Virus record (IMG/VR): IMGVR_UViG_3300004151_000006
Location: 188,001 to 252,000 of that record
Source: a virus
Reading direction: 5' to 3' (one strand)
DNA length: 64,000 nt
Position numbers and translations under genes: made by a program. A model generated the notes under the pieces. It worked only from the letters and a program-made list of their open reading frames with translations. It was not told where the DNA came from and searched no databases. Below, piece by piece: positions 54,976 through 63,743 of the stretch (position 1 is its first letter; the number at the start of each line of letters is the position of its first letter).

Positions 54976-55689
54976 ATGGGTAAAGAAAGGTTGGATCATC
55001 CAACGATAGCATTCTGTAGTGGTCAACTCATCTTCAATCAACAGGTAGTCAAACTTCAACCTGACATGCAATATGTGAAGGTATATTATCATCCTAAATT
55101 TAATATATTCAAATTTGTATTTACATCTGAGGATGAAATTGAAATCAATAGTCTCAAACTCTCTACACAATGCAGTAATTATTCATGTTCCTCATGTAGC
55201 GTAATATCACATATCTTTAATAAGTTTGGTAAAATGGATCTCACTAAATATTCACTCATCTATCGTAAACATAGAGATGCATTTTATCTCTTGTTGGACA
55301 ATATCAATATCAGTACTGAGATAATTGATTCTTTTATTCCAATGGAAATACGTGATGAATTTAAACCATATACATTCACGATATACAATTATAAATCAAG
55401 TCAGCGTGGACATTTTAGTAGATCATTCAAAGATGTATTAATATATGAAGAATATGATACTGTCAATTTTGTAATAGATAATGATGATGTCTATTTAGTA
55501 TTTGATATTGATGGTCCTAAGATATATCCACCTATCAGAGGAAGAGGATATTCATTTTCTTGTACTAATATTTTACCATCTATTTATAAAACATTTAACA
55601 AATCAGATAAATATATGATGCTCCCTCACCCACAGAGAGCACATACTTATCTGATCAAGGAGTACACCCATGGATCCCATCACCCTTAA
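54976..55689 (+). CDS. Unknown protein, 237 aa
   Basis: AAGGAGTCTGTATCTCT before the ATG. Beta-rich with a Cys cluster (CSNYSCSSC) around residue 65. A distant paralogue of the upstream gene. It overlaps the next gene by 20 bases. Confidence 0.72.
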   Translation: MGKERLDHPTIAFCSGQLIFNQQVVKLQPDMQYVKVYYHPKFNIFKFVFTSEDEIEINSLKLSTQCSNYSCSSCSVISHIFNKFGKMDLTKYSLIYRKHRDAFYLLLDNINISTEIIDSFIPMEIRDEFKPYTFTIYNYKSSQRGHFSRSFKDVLIYEEYDTVNFVIDNDDVYLVFDIDGPKIYPPIRGRGYSFSCTNILPSIYKTFNKSDKYMMLPHPQRAHTYLIKEYTHGSHHP

Positions 55690-56176
55690 TAAAACTATCT
55701 TGTCCTATACTTCTGGATCCCAGAGTGTAACTGAATTGTATCAGTTTGTTACAAACCTTCTTAAAAGTATCCCCATCACGTATGGTAATACATCACGATT
55801 GAGTGAAGAAACTATGCATTATCAAGTATTGTCATTGCTTTCTACTGAAGATGCTGAGACATATTTGGGATGTATCATTGAAAACAATGGATTTAAGTGG
55901 ATCAAACATTGGATCGATGAACAATATTTACGTGCAGCTAAAAATCAATTCATCTATCAAGATGTTCATATACGTATTGACACTGATAATCATGGTAAAT
56001 ATTTTATCACCCTTGATTATGATCGTATCAAAAGTACTCAACCCTGGTTGGTCTCTCACATCAAGACACTCCCTGATACGGGTATCATCACTGTGACTAT
56101 GTCTATGCAATTGTATGCGAAAGATGTGGATGAAGTCAACATGATCAGTGATACAGAAGATACTCCGGTGACATAG
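55670..56176 (+). CDS. Unknown protein, 168 aa (family with 57029-57544)
   Basis: AAGGAGTACACCC before the ATG. The sequence plan (LNKTILSY at the start, IKHWIDEQYLRAA in the middle, DTGIITVTMSMQLYA at the end) is shared with the gene at 57029 (LDKTISEY, IKYWITNPYGSVA, PKGTVHVKHDIRVNA). The two are paralogues separated by one other gene. Function unknown. Confidence 0.73.
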   Translation: MDPITLNKTILSYTSGSQSVTELYQFVTNLLKSIPITYGNTSRLSEETMHYQVLSLLSTEDAETYLGCIIENNGFKWIKHWIDEQYLRAAKNQFIYQDVHIRIDTDNHGKYFITLDYDRIKSTQPWLVSHIKTLPDTGIITVTMSMQLYAKDVDEVNMISDTEDTPVT

Positions 56177-56195
56177 CTCTTTAATCATGCATTTC

Positions 56196-56224
56196 TAGGA
56201 GTGGGACAATATGTCCCACTCCTA
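56196..56224 (+). terminator. Hairpin terminator
   Basis: TAGGAGTGGGACA and its exact complement around an ATA loop. Confidence 0.8.
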
Positions 56225-56285
56225 TGAATATGTTAATTAATATGACATATTTTCTTTTTATAGTCTAGAAAGGAGGATATTAGCC

Positions 56286-57008
56286 ATGACCACATCTCTC
56301 ATAGGTTGTGAAATGTGTGAGTATATTGAATTTAAATATGATCACTGTGATAATGATGATAAGAAAAAACTATTAGCTGATAACATTGTAAAATGTAATT
56401 GTGAAATCAATGTGTTTGATATTGCAGCTAGTCAATGCGGTGTTGGTAGTGTTGATTACACTGATCTGATCTTAGATAATGGATACATTGAAGCTATTGT
56501 ATTCAACCTTAAATATAAAGATGAAGTGATCTCTCTTAAAATGGACATCAGTAAATATGTATATTCCAGATATGGATTACATAAAGATACAACTACAGCT
56601 GCCACTAGGGTAGCTAAATTCTGTGGATCATTTAACGTGGCAGAGCTCATTGAAGAGAATCTTGAATATAGGTCGTTGTTATCATCTGTTCCACCGGATA
56701 TCTATATTGGTTTAGAATTTAAAAGTTATATTGATTTACAATATGGAAATCTCCACAGTAAAGTGATATCCACATATAGTGATGGATTTAGTACAATATT
56801 TGAATTATTAGATATTGGATACATCCCAAAACTGTGTATCCATAAGGCAAATGATACTCCTACATTACATGTTACAGACATGACCCATGTCTCTAAAGTC
56901 ACTTTAGATGAATATGCTCAAATTGAATATGATGCCAAACATTATAATGTGATCAGTATCAACTGTAGTCAAGATCAATGGACACTCACTCTCACTAAAT
57001 GTAAATAA
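56286..57008 (+). CDS. Unknown protein, 240 aa
   Basis: AAAGGAGGATATTAGCC before the ATG. Beta-rich with an N-terminal Cys/Asp-rich part (CEMCEYIEFKYDHCDNDD) that might bind a metal; no family recognised. Forms an operon with the next gene, 20 bases downstream. Confidence 0.72.
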   Translation: MTTSLIGCEMCEYIEFKYDHCDNDDKKKLLADNIVKCNCEINVFDIAASQCGVGSVDYTDLILDNGYIEAIVFNLKYKDEVISLKMDISKYVYSRYGLHKDTTTAATRVAKFCGSFNVAELIEENLEYRSLLSSVPPDIYIGLEFKSYIDLQYGNLHSKVISTYSDGFSTIFELLDIGYIPKLCIHKANDTPTLHVTDMTHVSKVTLDEYAQIEYDAKHYNVISINCSQDQWTLTLTKCK

Positions 57009-57028
57009 ATACAAAAGGAGATAACATC

Positions 57029-57544
57029 ATGAGTATCATCTCATTAGACAAGACCATCAGTGAATATGTGATCACTGATCTTGATCTGGATACTACGTTG
57101 ATCATATTGTATAGTCTACTCGATGATCAAGTACAGAATTTACTTTATAATATTTCTATTGATATGGATGAAGATACTAAAGACAGACTCAAAAATGATC
57201 ATGTTAATAAATTGTTGTATATTTGGTATAGGTCTATACATCCTGATGATAGGTTGGCATATATCAAATATTGGATCACCAATCCCTATGGTAGTGTAGC
57301 TATCATGATGTTGGATACCTTATCTAAACATAGTTCTTATTATAACCATTCATCTTCATATATCGTAGTATCACAATTGAGTCTTCAACCAGATCAATAT
57401 CAAATCACTATCACTCTTGATCATCTTAGGTATGAAGATGCTGTGCAGCTCATCTCTCATCTACCGCCTAAAGGTACAGTGCATGTCAAACATGATATCC
57501 GGGTGAATGCAGCAGCTCTGCCTACTCTTGATGTGACTACATAG
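57029..57544 (+). CDS. Unknown protein, 171 aa (family with 55670-56176)
   Basis: AAAAGGAGATAACATC before the ATG. Paralogue of 55670-56176 as described there; the order of a larger beta-rich gene followed by this family occurs twice in a row, so the unit itself seems duplicated. Confidence 0.73.
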   Translation: MSIISLDKTISEYVITDLDLDTTLIILYSLLDDQVQNLLYNISIDMDEDTKDRLKNDHVNKLLYIWYRSIHPDDRLAYIKYWITNPYGSVAIMMLDTLSKHSSYYNHSSSYIVVSQLSLQPDQYQITITLDHLRYEDAVQLISHLPPKGTVHVKHDIRVNAAALPTLDVTT

Positions 57545-57549
57545 GGAGA

Positions 57550-57576
57550 GGAGTGGTGGCACTATGCCACCACTCC
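57550..57576 (+). terminator. Hairpin terminator
   Basis: GGAGTGGTGGCA and its complement around CTA, directly after the stop, with TTTTTT about 20 bases later. Confidence 0.82.
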
Positions 57577-57684
57577 ATCCACCCATCATGATATATCTCT
57601 TTTTTAGAGGAATAATATGTATCTCTATTGATCAATAGTTTATAATGTTTAATCGATACATTATTTATAAGGGGAGAAAAGATT

Positions 57685-57828
57685 ATGACTATCATCAAAG
57701 ATATAATGAAATCTCTTAAAGATAGATTGATAGGATATATACATTTTCTTACTATAAGGATCAAGTTATCTAAAGGAGATACTCATCCTTCATTATTCAA
57801 ACATACTAAGGAGAAACAAGATGACTAA
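57685..57828 (+). CDS. Small basic protein, 47 aa
   Basis: AAGGGGAGAAAAGATT before the ATG. The product is Lys-rich (MTIIKDIMKSLKDRLIGY, then FLTIRIKLSKGD) with one short amphipathic stretch. Its last eight bases overlap the next gene, consistent with coupled translation. Confidence 0.55.
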   Translation: MTIIKDIMKSLKDRLIGYIHFLTIRIKLSKGDTHPSLFKHTKEKQDD

Positions 57829-58228
57829 AGTCTTTTTAGGTGGTACTACCAATGGATCAGATTGGAGAGAGAAGCTCATACCTGGACTATCTATCAATTA
57901 TTATGATCCGGTAGTACTCCATGATTGGACTAGTACACATAAAGAGAAAGAGATTAAGATGAGAGATGAATGTGATATCCTTTGCTATGTCATTACACCT
58001 AAAATGACTGGAGTTTACTCTATAGCTGAAGTAGTAGATGATAGTAATAAACATCCACATAAAGTAGTCTTTATGGTACTCACTTTAGATGATGGTGAAA
58101 CCTTTAGTAGTGAACAATCTAATAGTCTACTCAGTGTGGGGACTATGATAGAAGCTAATGGTAGTACTTGGGTACGTAGTGGAAAGATACAAGATCTTTG
58201 TGATACTCTCAATTATTTCATGGACTGA
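57821..58228 (+). CDS. Nucleoside 2-deoxyribosyltransferase-like protein
   Basis: 135 residues; AAGGAGAAACAAG before the ATG. KVFLGGTTNGSDWR at the N-terminus, YDPVVLHDW, and CYVITPKMTGVYSIAEVVDDS match the nucleoside deoxyribosyltransferase-like family with its Rossmann-type half and the Glu in SIAE that acts as nucleophile in related enzymes. The family exchanges or hydrolyses the base of deoxynucleosides; it could salvage host nucleotides or remove modified or defence-related nucleotides. The actual substrate is unknown. It adds to the nucleotide-metabolism genes in the window. Confidence 0.82.
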   Translation: MTKVFLGGTTNGSDWREKLIPGLSINYYDPVVLHDWTSTHKEKEIKMRDECDILCYVITPKMTGVYSIAEVVDDSNKHPHKVVFMVLTLDDGETFSSEQSNSLLSVGTMIEANGSTWVRSGKIQDLCDTLNYFMD

Positions 58229-58235
58229 TATAATA

Positions 58236-58263
58236 GGGTGGGTGGGCATATGCCCACCCACTC
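58236..58263 (+). terminator. Hairpin terminator
   Basis: 14-base arms (GGGTGGGTGGGCAT) with one G-U pair. Confidence 0.8.
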
Positions 58264-58280
58264 CAGTCCAATAGATATTT

Positions 58281-58293
58281 AAATATATATTAT
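58281..58293 (+). promoter_or_regulatory. AAATATATATTAT promoter-like box
   Basis: AAATATATATTAT, 17 bases after the terminator and about 42 bases before the start at 58336. Confidence 0.55.
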
Positions 58294-58335
58294 ATTTAAG
58301 ATGAAACTTTATTGTGTTTCATAGGAGGAATAACA

Positions 58336-59031
58336 ATGAATTCGATGGGTAAGTTGTTAACTACTGAGGATGATCGATCAGAACATATCAAAGCAAACAT
58401 TCATCGTATCATACGGATAATTTGTGAAAAAACTCTTAATGTTATTAATATTAATAAAATTTTAGAAACATATTGGGAAACTTTATACCATGAGTATCTT
58501 AAATATCTACATTTACAAGAAAATAATCTCGTAAAACTGGATTATTCTAAAACCAATCCACACAATAATCTCAATGGATGCATTTATAAATTTATTCATG
58601 GTGAAATAGAACATGAAATAAAAGAAACTGGTAACATCTGGTGGGTATTGAAACTTACGTTTAATGTACATGAATATTTAGTTACCACAGATGATCTCCC
58701 ACCAAGTACACTTATTTTAAAATTATTACCCAAAGAAATTGAAGAATTTAAGAAAGTATTGACAATAATAGATACTAATCAAAAACCCTATGAAAAAGAA
58801 ACTAAAGAACGTTGGGATAATCTCGATAAATCAAGTCAAATTGTGGCGTTGAATAAATTGTCGTGTCATCCCGAATTTAGTGAAATAATTTTCTCATACA
58901 TACAAGAGAGAAAAATGTTACCCACTGGAACAATAGTTACACATATTGATATTAAAATTGACAATTTGGATGAATTCTTTATATCTTTAGAAAAATATAT
59001 GCTAATTTATCCTGGAACATCACTTTTGTAA
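58336..59031 (+). CDS. Unknown protein, 231 aa
   Basis: TAGGAGGAATAACA sets ATG 58336. Helical, with a C-terminal part (VALNKLSCHPEFSEIIFSYI) echoed in the next small gene (VILRLEEFSEFEGISISYT), which suggests a partial duplication. Head of an operon of seven genes with overlapping starts and stops running to 61977. Function unknown. Confidence 0.72.
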   Translation: MNSMGKLLTTEDDRSEHIKANIHRIIRIICEKTLNVININKILETYWETLYHEYLKYLHLQENNLVKLDYSKTNPHNNLNGCIYKFIHGEIEHEIKETGNIWWVLKLTFNVHEYLVTTDDLPPSTLILKLLPKEIEEFKKVLTIIDTNQKPYEKETKERWDNLDKSSQIVALNKLSCHPEFSEIIFSYIQERKMLPTGTIVTHIDIKIDNLDEFFISLEKYMLIYPGTSLL

Positions 59032-59309
59032 TGGATACTCAACAAGTAAAAGAGTATTGGGAGAATCTCCCCAATTGTGAAAAAATTAGAGTAATATTAC
59101 GATTAGAAGAATTTTCAGAATTTGAAGGTATTTCAATTTCATATACATGTACATCATACCCACTACCAGTTGGGCATGATGGAATTATAATGTATTCAAA
59201 GGTATATTCTGATATAAAAACAGATCCTTTTGATAAGTTTTTAGAAGTATTAACCTGGTGGTTATCAACTAAGGAGGGACAAGTATATGAACGAAGCACA
59301 AAAATCTAA
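59031..59309 (+). CDS. Unknown protein, 92 aa
   Basis: Start overlaps the previous stop (TAATGG). The protein resembles only the C-terminal third of its upstream neighbour. It overlaps the next gene by 23 bases. Confidence 0.65.
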   Translation: MDTQQVKEYWENLPNCEKIRVILRLEEFSEFEGISISYTCTSYPLPVGHDGIIMYSKVYSDIKTDPFDKFLEVLTWWLSTKEGQVYERSTKI

Positions 59310-59919
59310 ACTTAAAAATAATATCAAAAATCAATATACTGTTATTAAAAGATTATCAAATCAATTAACTAGAGATAAAAAGGAGTATATACGACTCATT
59401 ATCAGAGATATTGGTTTCTATATAGGTAGAACCTTTTATTTAAAGAGTAATCCTGAAAAGATATTTCAAATAGAAGAGACACATATGAATGATTTGGAAT
59501 TTAAGACCATCACTTGTAAGAACAATCAAACATATGAAAAAACCATATGGTCCATACCTGAGATACTGAATATGAAAGCTGATATTTATTTCATTGATAT
59601 CACAGGTGGACCACCCATTTCATATAACAAAGATGTGTATGTTTCTAATTGGGAGAAGTACTATAATTTAAATGATTTACAACATATCATGTTTATTTTA
59701 GATGTACTTTGTCCCATTCTTGAATATGAAAATTATTTGGAATTTATCTTTTATAAAAACAATATGCAAATGCAGCGTATATCAGTCAGAGATGACACTA
59801 TCTTAGATGATATCATGTGTGAGATAAATACCACCAATCTCTTGAATCTTCATATCAGTAGACAATATGATTGGGCTGACATTAATACGAAATATCAATC
59901 TACTAATGGGGATACATAA
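59287..59919 (+). CDS. Unknown protein, 210 aa (GFYIGR family)
   Basis: AAGGAGGGACAAGTAT before the ATG. N-terminal helices of about 45 residues, then DIGFYIGRTFYL; the same plan recurs in the next gene (DNGFYIGREFGF) and, more weakly, in the one after (FAIFVSNTIFI). Three tandem diverged copies of one family. The GFYIGR segment is the only conserved motif seen. Role unknown. Confidence 0.72.
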   Translation: MNEAQKSKLKNNIKNQYTVIKRLSNQLTRDKKEYIRLIIRDIGFYIGRTFYLKSNPEKIFQIEETHMNDLEFKTITCKNNQTYEKTIWSIPEILNMKADIYFIDITGGPPISYNKDVYVSNWEKYYNLNDLQHIMFILDVLCPILEYENYLEFIFYKNNMQMQRISVRDDTILDDIMCEINTTNLLNLHISRQYDWADINTKYQSTNGDT

Positions 59920-60482
59920 TGCCTATGCTCATAGATAAAGATATCAATCAATTGAAATCAGAAGCATTGGCATATGACCAAGCTATCAAATGTTTAGAAT
60001 CTTATATGGCTAAAGCAAATTTGAATATCTCAATATTGACATGTATGGATAATGGTTTTTATATTGGTAGAGAATTTGGATTTTTAAGATATGATAAAGA
60101 TCAACCAATTATAATTGGTAAAATCATAGATATTGGAATTGATAACACCATGATAATTGAATTTAATATATTAGAAACAACCAATACATTCAAATGTCAG
60201 CTGATTATAAATACGACTACTTTGTTGCCACAGTATATTCATATTGAAGGTGGGACATTTGGAAAACTTTTATTGATTGAATTGATTTACTTTTTAGATA
60301 TAGATATCCCCAATAAATCAATATTGTTTAAGGATGATCCATATCAAAAGAATCTTAAATTGTATAAAGCATTGGATATCACTGAAAGGACTAAGCTATA
60401 TGGGTATGGTGATGACTTCATATTGAATCAAACTCTATCTAAGGATAGTACTACTGAGCTATTGATACAACTATCTGAATAG
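59919..60482 (+). CDS. Unknown protein, 187 aa (GFYIGR family)
   Basis: ATG overlaps the previous stop. Second copy of the family described for 59287-59919, sharing also an IEGGTFGKLL segment that parallels ITGGPPISYN. Probably coupled translation. Confidence 0.72.
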   Translation: MPMLIDKDINQLKSEALAYDQAIKCLESYMAKANLNISILTCMDNGFYIGREFGFLRYDKDQPIIIGKIIDIGIDNTMIIEFNILETTNTFKCQLIINTTTLLPQYIHIEGGTFGKLLLIELIYFLDIDIPNKSILFKDDPYQKNLKLYKALDITERTKLYGYGDDFILNQTLSKDSTTELLIQLSE

Positions 60483-60492
60483 GAGGAATGAC

Positions 60493-61137
60493 ATGACACA
60501 ATTTAATATCCCTATCTTAAAAGTTCATCTCAATATGTTATCAAATAGAATTGTGGGCATGCTTGAGGAATCAAAACAAATAGAAAAAGCTATCAGCAGT
60601 GATCTTGATTCTATAAAGACAGTATTATCTGAATTTGCTATATTTGTATCTAACACTATATTCATAAGTGATTTACCAGATTTAAAAGACACCACCTTTA
60701 AAACTGTTGATATGGATGTTGTTGTGGAAAACAATGATATTGTTATTAAATTAAAAGTATTGAGACATACAGTTTTAGAATCTTCCATTACATTTAAACT
60801 AGATGAATTGACCCACTTTTTGAAACACACTACAGTGGTAGAAGAGAATTGTCATATTGATATCCCAGAAGTTTGGAAAGGTCAATATACGCTACCAACC
60901 ATTGAAGAATTTAGTAATTATCAAATATGTATATTAAATAAACAAGTTGAAAGGTTGATTACGACATACCATAAAGATAATGTGAAGGTGTTAGATAGTG
61001 ATGATGCAACATACATTACTGTATCAGTTAAACCAACAGTGAAAGTCACTAAGATGTTGAAGATCTATATCAGTGGTGCACATGAACATGGTTTTATTGT
61101 TACACAAAAACCTATTGGAGATATTGATGTCAAATAA
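60493..61137 (+). CDS. Unknown protein, 214 aa (distant GFYIGR family member)
   Basis: AGGAGGAATGAC before the ATG. It has the same layout (helical N-terminus, FVSNTIFI strand, beta-rich middle) but the GFYIGR motif is lost. It overlaps the next gene by 11 bases. Confidence 0.7.
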   Translation: MTQFNIPILKVHLNMLSNRIVGMLEESKQIEKAISSDLDSIKTVLSEFAIFVSNTIFISDLPDLKDTTFKTVDMDVVVENNDIVIKLKVLRHTVLESSITFKLDELTHFLKHTTVVEENCHIDIPEVWKGQYTLPTIEEFSNYQICILNKQVERLITTYHKDNVKVLDSDDATYITVSVKPTVKVTKMLKIYISGAHEHGFIVTQKPIGDIDVK

Positions 61138-61606
61138 GAATCTCATTAAAAATGAGGATGGTACATATTCTGTAGTATTGTGGGATTCGATTAAATCAAA
61201 TATCAAATATGATCTCGATTCTATCGAGCAATGTATCATAGTACCAACTATTGGATTTAAATCGAGATGTGATGGTCGTATAGCATTTGGTGAACTGGAC
61301 CCAATATATACAGAAAATATGGCTGAATACATGGAGATAAAAACAACGAATATTTCACATATGTTTACTGGAGTTGAATGTATCTGGCCAACAGAAGATA
61401 AACGTAGATTAGTGATAGCAGCTAGAGTGTTACCAATGGGTCCACATAAACGTCATTTACAAGACCATATTGATAATAATTGGGAATTGCAATTTAAGCC
61501 TAGATGGTTGGTAAATACAAATATCACACATACTGATGTAATATCTATAATTACTTTTGATTGGTACTACAATGCACCATATACTGTATGTAAGGAGACA
61601 CTATGA
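61127..61606 (+). CDS. Unknown protein, 159 aa
   Basis: TGGAG precedes ATG 61127 (MSNKNLIKNE) within the end of the upstream gene; an earlier ATG at 61073 has no site. Beta-rich with a conserved-looking GVECIWPTEDKRRLVIAARV stretch; no family recognised. It overlaps the next start by four bases. Confidence 0.72.
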   Translation: MSNKNLIKNEDGTYSVVLWDSIKSNIKYDLDSIEQCIIVPTIGFKSRCDGRIAFGELDPIYTENMAEYMEIKTTNISHMFTGVECIWPTEDKRRLVIAARVLPMGPHKRHLQDHIDNNWELQFKPRWLVNTNITHTDVISIITFDWYYNAPYTVCKETL

Positions 61607-61977
61607 CTATATCATCCGTGACTAAGATTTGTAATGCTTATGAAGCTGGATTTGGTACTGGTATGGAGCTTAAATTTACACATATAAATCCATATTTTCT
61701 AGATACTGAAGAATCTAAAGCTTGGAGTATTGGACTTAAAGAAGGTGAGAAACGTAGTATGGAGATTGAAAAAAATAAGATCACACTCTCAGATAGATTT
61801 GAAGCTATGGATATAGAAAAACAAATGCTATTTAATGCAAAGTTTACTTCACAAATATTGACAAATGCTACTATTAAAGAAGCATTGAAGCTATGTGATT
61901 TATTGATAGAAAATGTGCCAGATGAACAAGTGATACTCTATAGATCAGCTTTGGGTATTGTGACCAAAATAGACTAA
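61603..61977 (+). CDS. Unknown protein, 124 aa
   Basis: AAGGAGACACT before the ATG. Helical protein whose first part (NAYEAGFGTGMELKFTHINP, then AWSIGLKEGEKRS) has the repeated short GxGxG/LGLKEG pattern seen in proteins counting paired helices; no known domain. Last gene of the operon; no terminator is evident before the leader element at 61985. Confidence 0.7.
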   Translation: MTISSVTKICNAYEAGFGTGMELKFTHINPYFLDTEESKAWSIGLKEGEKRSMEIEKNKITLSDRFEAMDIEKQMLFNAKFTSQILTNATIKEALKLCDLLIENVPDEQVILYRSALGIVTKID

Positions 61978-61989
61978 AATATATATCAT
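61977..61989 (+). promoter_or_regulatory. AAATATATATCAT promoter-like box overlapping the stop region
   Basis: AAAATATATATCAT lies at the stop codon of the upstream gene and runs into the leader element, as in the copy at 37989. Confidence 0.5.
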
Positions 61990-62038
61990 TTCCTCGAAGA
62001 CTCAGAAATGATGATGTCTCGAGGACTCGACATGATCA
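61985..62038 (+). ncRNA. Candidate structured leader RNA, copy 2
   Basis: The stem ATCATTTC/GAAATGAT encloses CTCGAAGACTCA; then GATGTCTCGAGGACTCGACAT is identical to copy 1 except for one base. Compared with copy 1, two stem pairs change on both sides (C-G to T-A and A-T to C-G), which keeps pairing. The ribosome binding site of the next gene (GGAGGG) lies eight bases downstream, so the element could control translation of the membrane protein. Confidence 0.6.
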
Positions 62039-62055
62039 CCTATTCGGAGGGACAC

Positions 62056-62451
62056 ATGAAAAAAGAACACACAGTCTATTATCAAGTGTTAGTACTCTTA
62101 TTGTGGGTAGGTGTTGCATATCTTGGTAAATGGGGATTTATTTCTTATGAACCTGGTATGCGCAATCAGACAGTGTTAAAGTTCACTATCACAGATTTCA
62201 TTATATATACTGCAATATTCTTTATCAACATAAAGATGTATCATTATTTTATTTCAGCAGCAGTATATTGGAATAAACATTTTAATATGTTGCTATTTAG
62301 TATCATTATACTGGTACCATTTATTTATTTAGGTAAACATACCTATATGCAACTTGCATATGAGGGAATACTCAACATTATTAATGTGTACATGATAGAT
62401 ACTGTTTTGTGTACTATCTTTCATAAACGATATGAAAAGAGTCTTGCATAG
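62056..62451 (+). CDS. Small membrane protein, 131 aa
   Basis: GGAGGGACAC sets ATG 62056. Four hydrophobic helices (VLVLLLWVGVAYLGKW, FIIYTAIFFINIKMY, MLLFSIIILVPFIYL and INVYMIDTVLCTIF). The layout resembles the membrane protein at 9590-10042, but similarity is weak. Its leader carries the structured element shared with the protease gene. Confidence 0.7.
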   Translation: MKKEHTVYYQVLVLLLWVGVAYLGKWGFISYEPGMRNQTVLKFTITDFIIYTAIFFINIKMYHYFISAAVYWNKHFNMLLFSIIILVPFIYLGKHTYMQLAYEGILNIINVYMIDTVLCTIFHKRYEKSLA

Positions 62452-62493
62452 ACGGTGTAAATCATACTGTTTTACATAGTTTTATATCACATA

Positions 62494-62512
62494 TGGATCT
62501 GATATAGATCCA
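62494..62512 (+). terminator. Weak hairpin
   Basis: TGGATC and GATCCA around a 7-base loop between the membrane protein and the next GC-rich gene; much weaker than the other terminators. Confidence 0.35.
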
Positions 62513-62564
62513 CTACTGACAAAGGTTCTCATTCAACATCCTTTTACCTCAGGAGTACAGACTC

Positions 62565-62822
62565 ATGGCTATCAAAGTCATTGTCGAAGTCGAAGATGGG
62601 GATGTCACTGGCGTCCAGTCCAATGAAGCTATGGACGTCATGGTCTTCAATCGGGATAAGGCTGATCCGACTAGCTCTGACTATGTCGAGGATGCTCTTG
62701 GTGCACCTGCCCAGATGGCAGTGTTTCATGTGGAACCAGTCACAGATGTCGCTGATCTTTATGACACCTATGCGACCAGTCCCGATGCACTGATTGATTG
62801 TGCATGTGAAAAAGAAGAATAG
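62565..62822 (+). CDS. Unknown acidic protein, 85 aa
   Basis: CAGGAGTACAGACTC before the ATG. Asp/Val-rich with CACEKEE at the end; no motif. GC-rich codon use, unlike the AT-rich neighbours on its left, similar to the 40428-41324 and 50610-51380 genes. Confidence 0.7.
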   Translation: MAIKVIVEVEDGDVTGVQSNEAMDVMVFNRDKADPTSSDYVEDALGAPAQMAVFHVEPVTDVADLYDTYATSPDALIDCACEKEE

Positions 62823-62836
62823 TCAATAGTGTAGGA

Positions 62837-62868
62837 GTGGAGTAGGAGATCATGATCTCCTACTCCAC
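62837..62868 (+). terminator. Hairpin terminator
   Basis: A perfect 32-base palindrome, arm GTGGAGTAGGAGATCA. Confidence 0.82.
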
Positions 62869-62920
62869 CACTCTATCTTATGCACCTTTTACTTTTTCTC
62901 TACTAGGAGGGATACCATCC

Positions 62921-63568
62921 ATGGATGCTCAGACGACTGCTCCGACTGAAGGTCAGGAGACTCCTAAGACTCCTGATTTCGAACAAGCATATGGTGTGAT
63001 CCAACATCTGGAAACACTCATTGAGATGCTCAAACGTACTCCTGATCTTAAGATCCAGATCAATGATGCATTCAATTTCTTTTATCTTTGTATGCCCTTT
63101 TTCAAAAATGAAGTATTTTATGAAAATGTATTTGAAGAATTTTATCCTAAGGATAATCCCTCGCATGATATCGTGAAGCCCATGTTTGATATGATGATGA
63201 TCAGATACAAAGAGATGTTTGGATTTGAAAAAGTGAATATGTTATCTCCTGAAGACTTTCAAAAACTCTTGTATCAAGGTGCTGTACTTAAAGAAGAATA
63301 TGAGATGTTTACTGGACAAAAGCCCATGGATACTCCTCCTCAGATGGATCCTAATATGGAAGCACAATTACGTGAACGTAATATTAATTTGAATGATCTG
63401 AAGATCGATCCCAGTAAGATGGAGACTATCCATCTGGATCCTTCTCAGATGGAGACGATCCATATTGATCCTAAAGATGTGGGTAATGTGGAAGATATTA
63501 TGGGTGATCTCAGTACCGGGTCTACTGTAGTGGATGAAGCTATCAAAGATACATTAAATCAGAAATAA
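62921..63568 (+). CDS. Unknown acidic protein with short tandem repeat, 215 aa
   Basis: AGGAGGGATACCATCC sets ATG 62921. Acidic, helical middle part; near the C-terminus an 11-residue unit is repeated (DPSKMETIHL, DPSQMETIHI, then a degenerate DPKDVGN). A Pro/Thr-rich N-terminus and a disordered-looking tail suggest a flexible scaffold-like protein. A 42-residue Gly-rich gene follows 23 bases later. Confidence 0.75.
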   Translation: MDAQTTAPTEGQETPKTPDFEQAYGVIQHLETLIEMLKRTPDLKIQINDAFNFFYLCMPFFKNEVFYENVFEEFYPKDNPSHDIVKPMFDMMMIRYKEMFGFEKVNMLSPEDFQKLLYQGAVLKEEYEMFTGQKPMDTPPQMDPNMEAQLRERNINLNDLKIDPSKMETIHLDPSQMETIHIDPKDVGNVEDIMGDLSTGSTVVDEAIKDTLNQK

Positions 63569-63591
63569 TAATAGTATAGGAGGAAGAGATC

Positions 63592-63720
63592 ATGCGCAAA
63601 TATACCTTTGGTGGTGGTGGATCTGTCCAGACAATGGGTGGAGCTAGTGGATGTGTTGGTGGAGCTGGTGCTAAAGATCCTGGGGTCAAACACCCTGTGG
63701 AAAAGAGCACTGGTAAATAA
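63592..63720 (+). CDS. Gly-rich small protein, 42 aa
   Basis: AGGAGGAAGAGATC before the ATG. Composition is Gly-rich (FGGGGSVQTMGGASGC, then VGGAGAKDPG) with a basic end. Probably disordered. The good binding site and following terminator support a real gene. Confidence 0.6.
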   Translation: MRKYTFGGGGSVQTMGGASGCVGGAGAKDPGVKHPVEKSTGK

Positions 63721-63743
63721 ACGTCAAGTGACTGTAGTCATCT

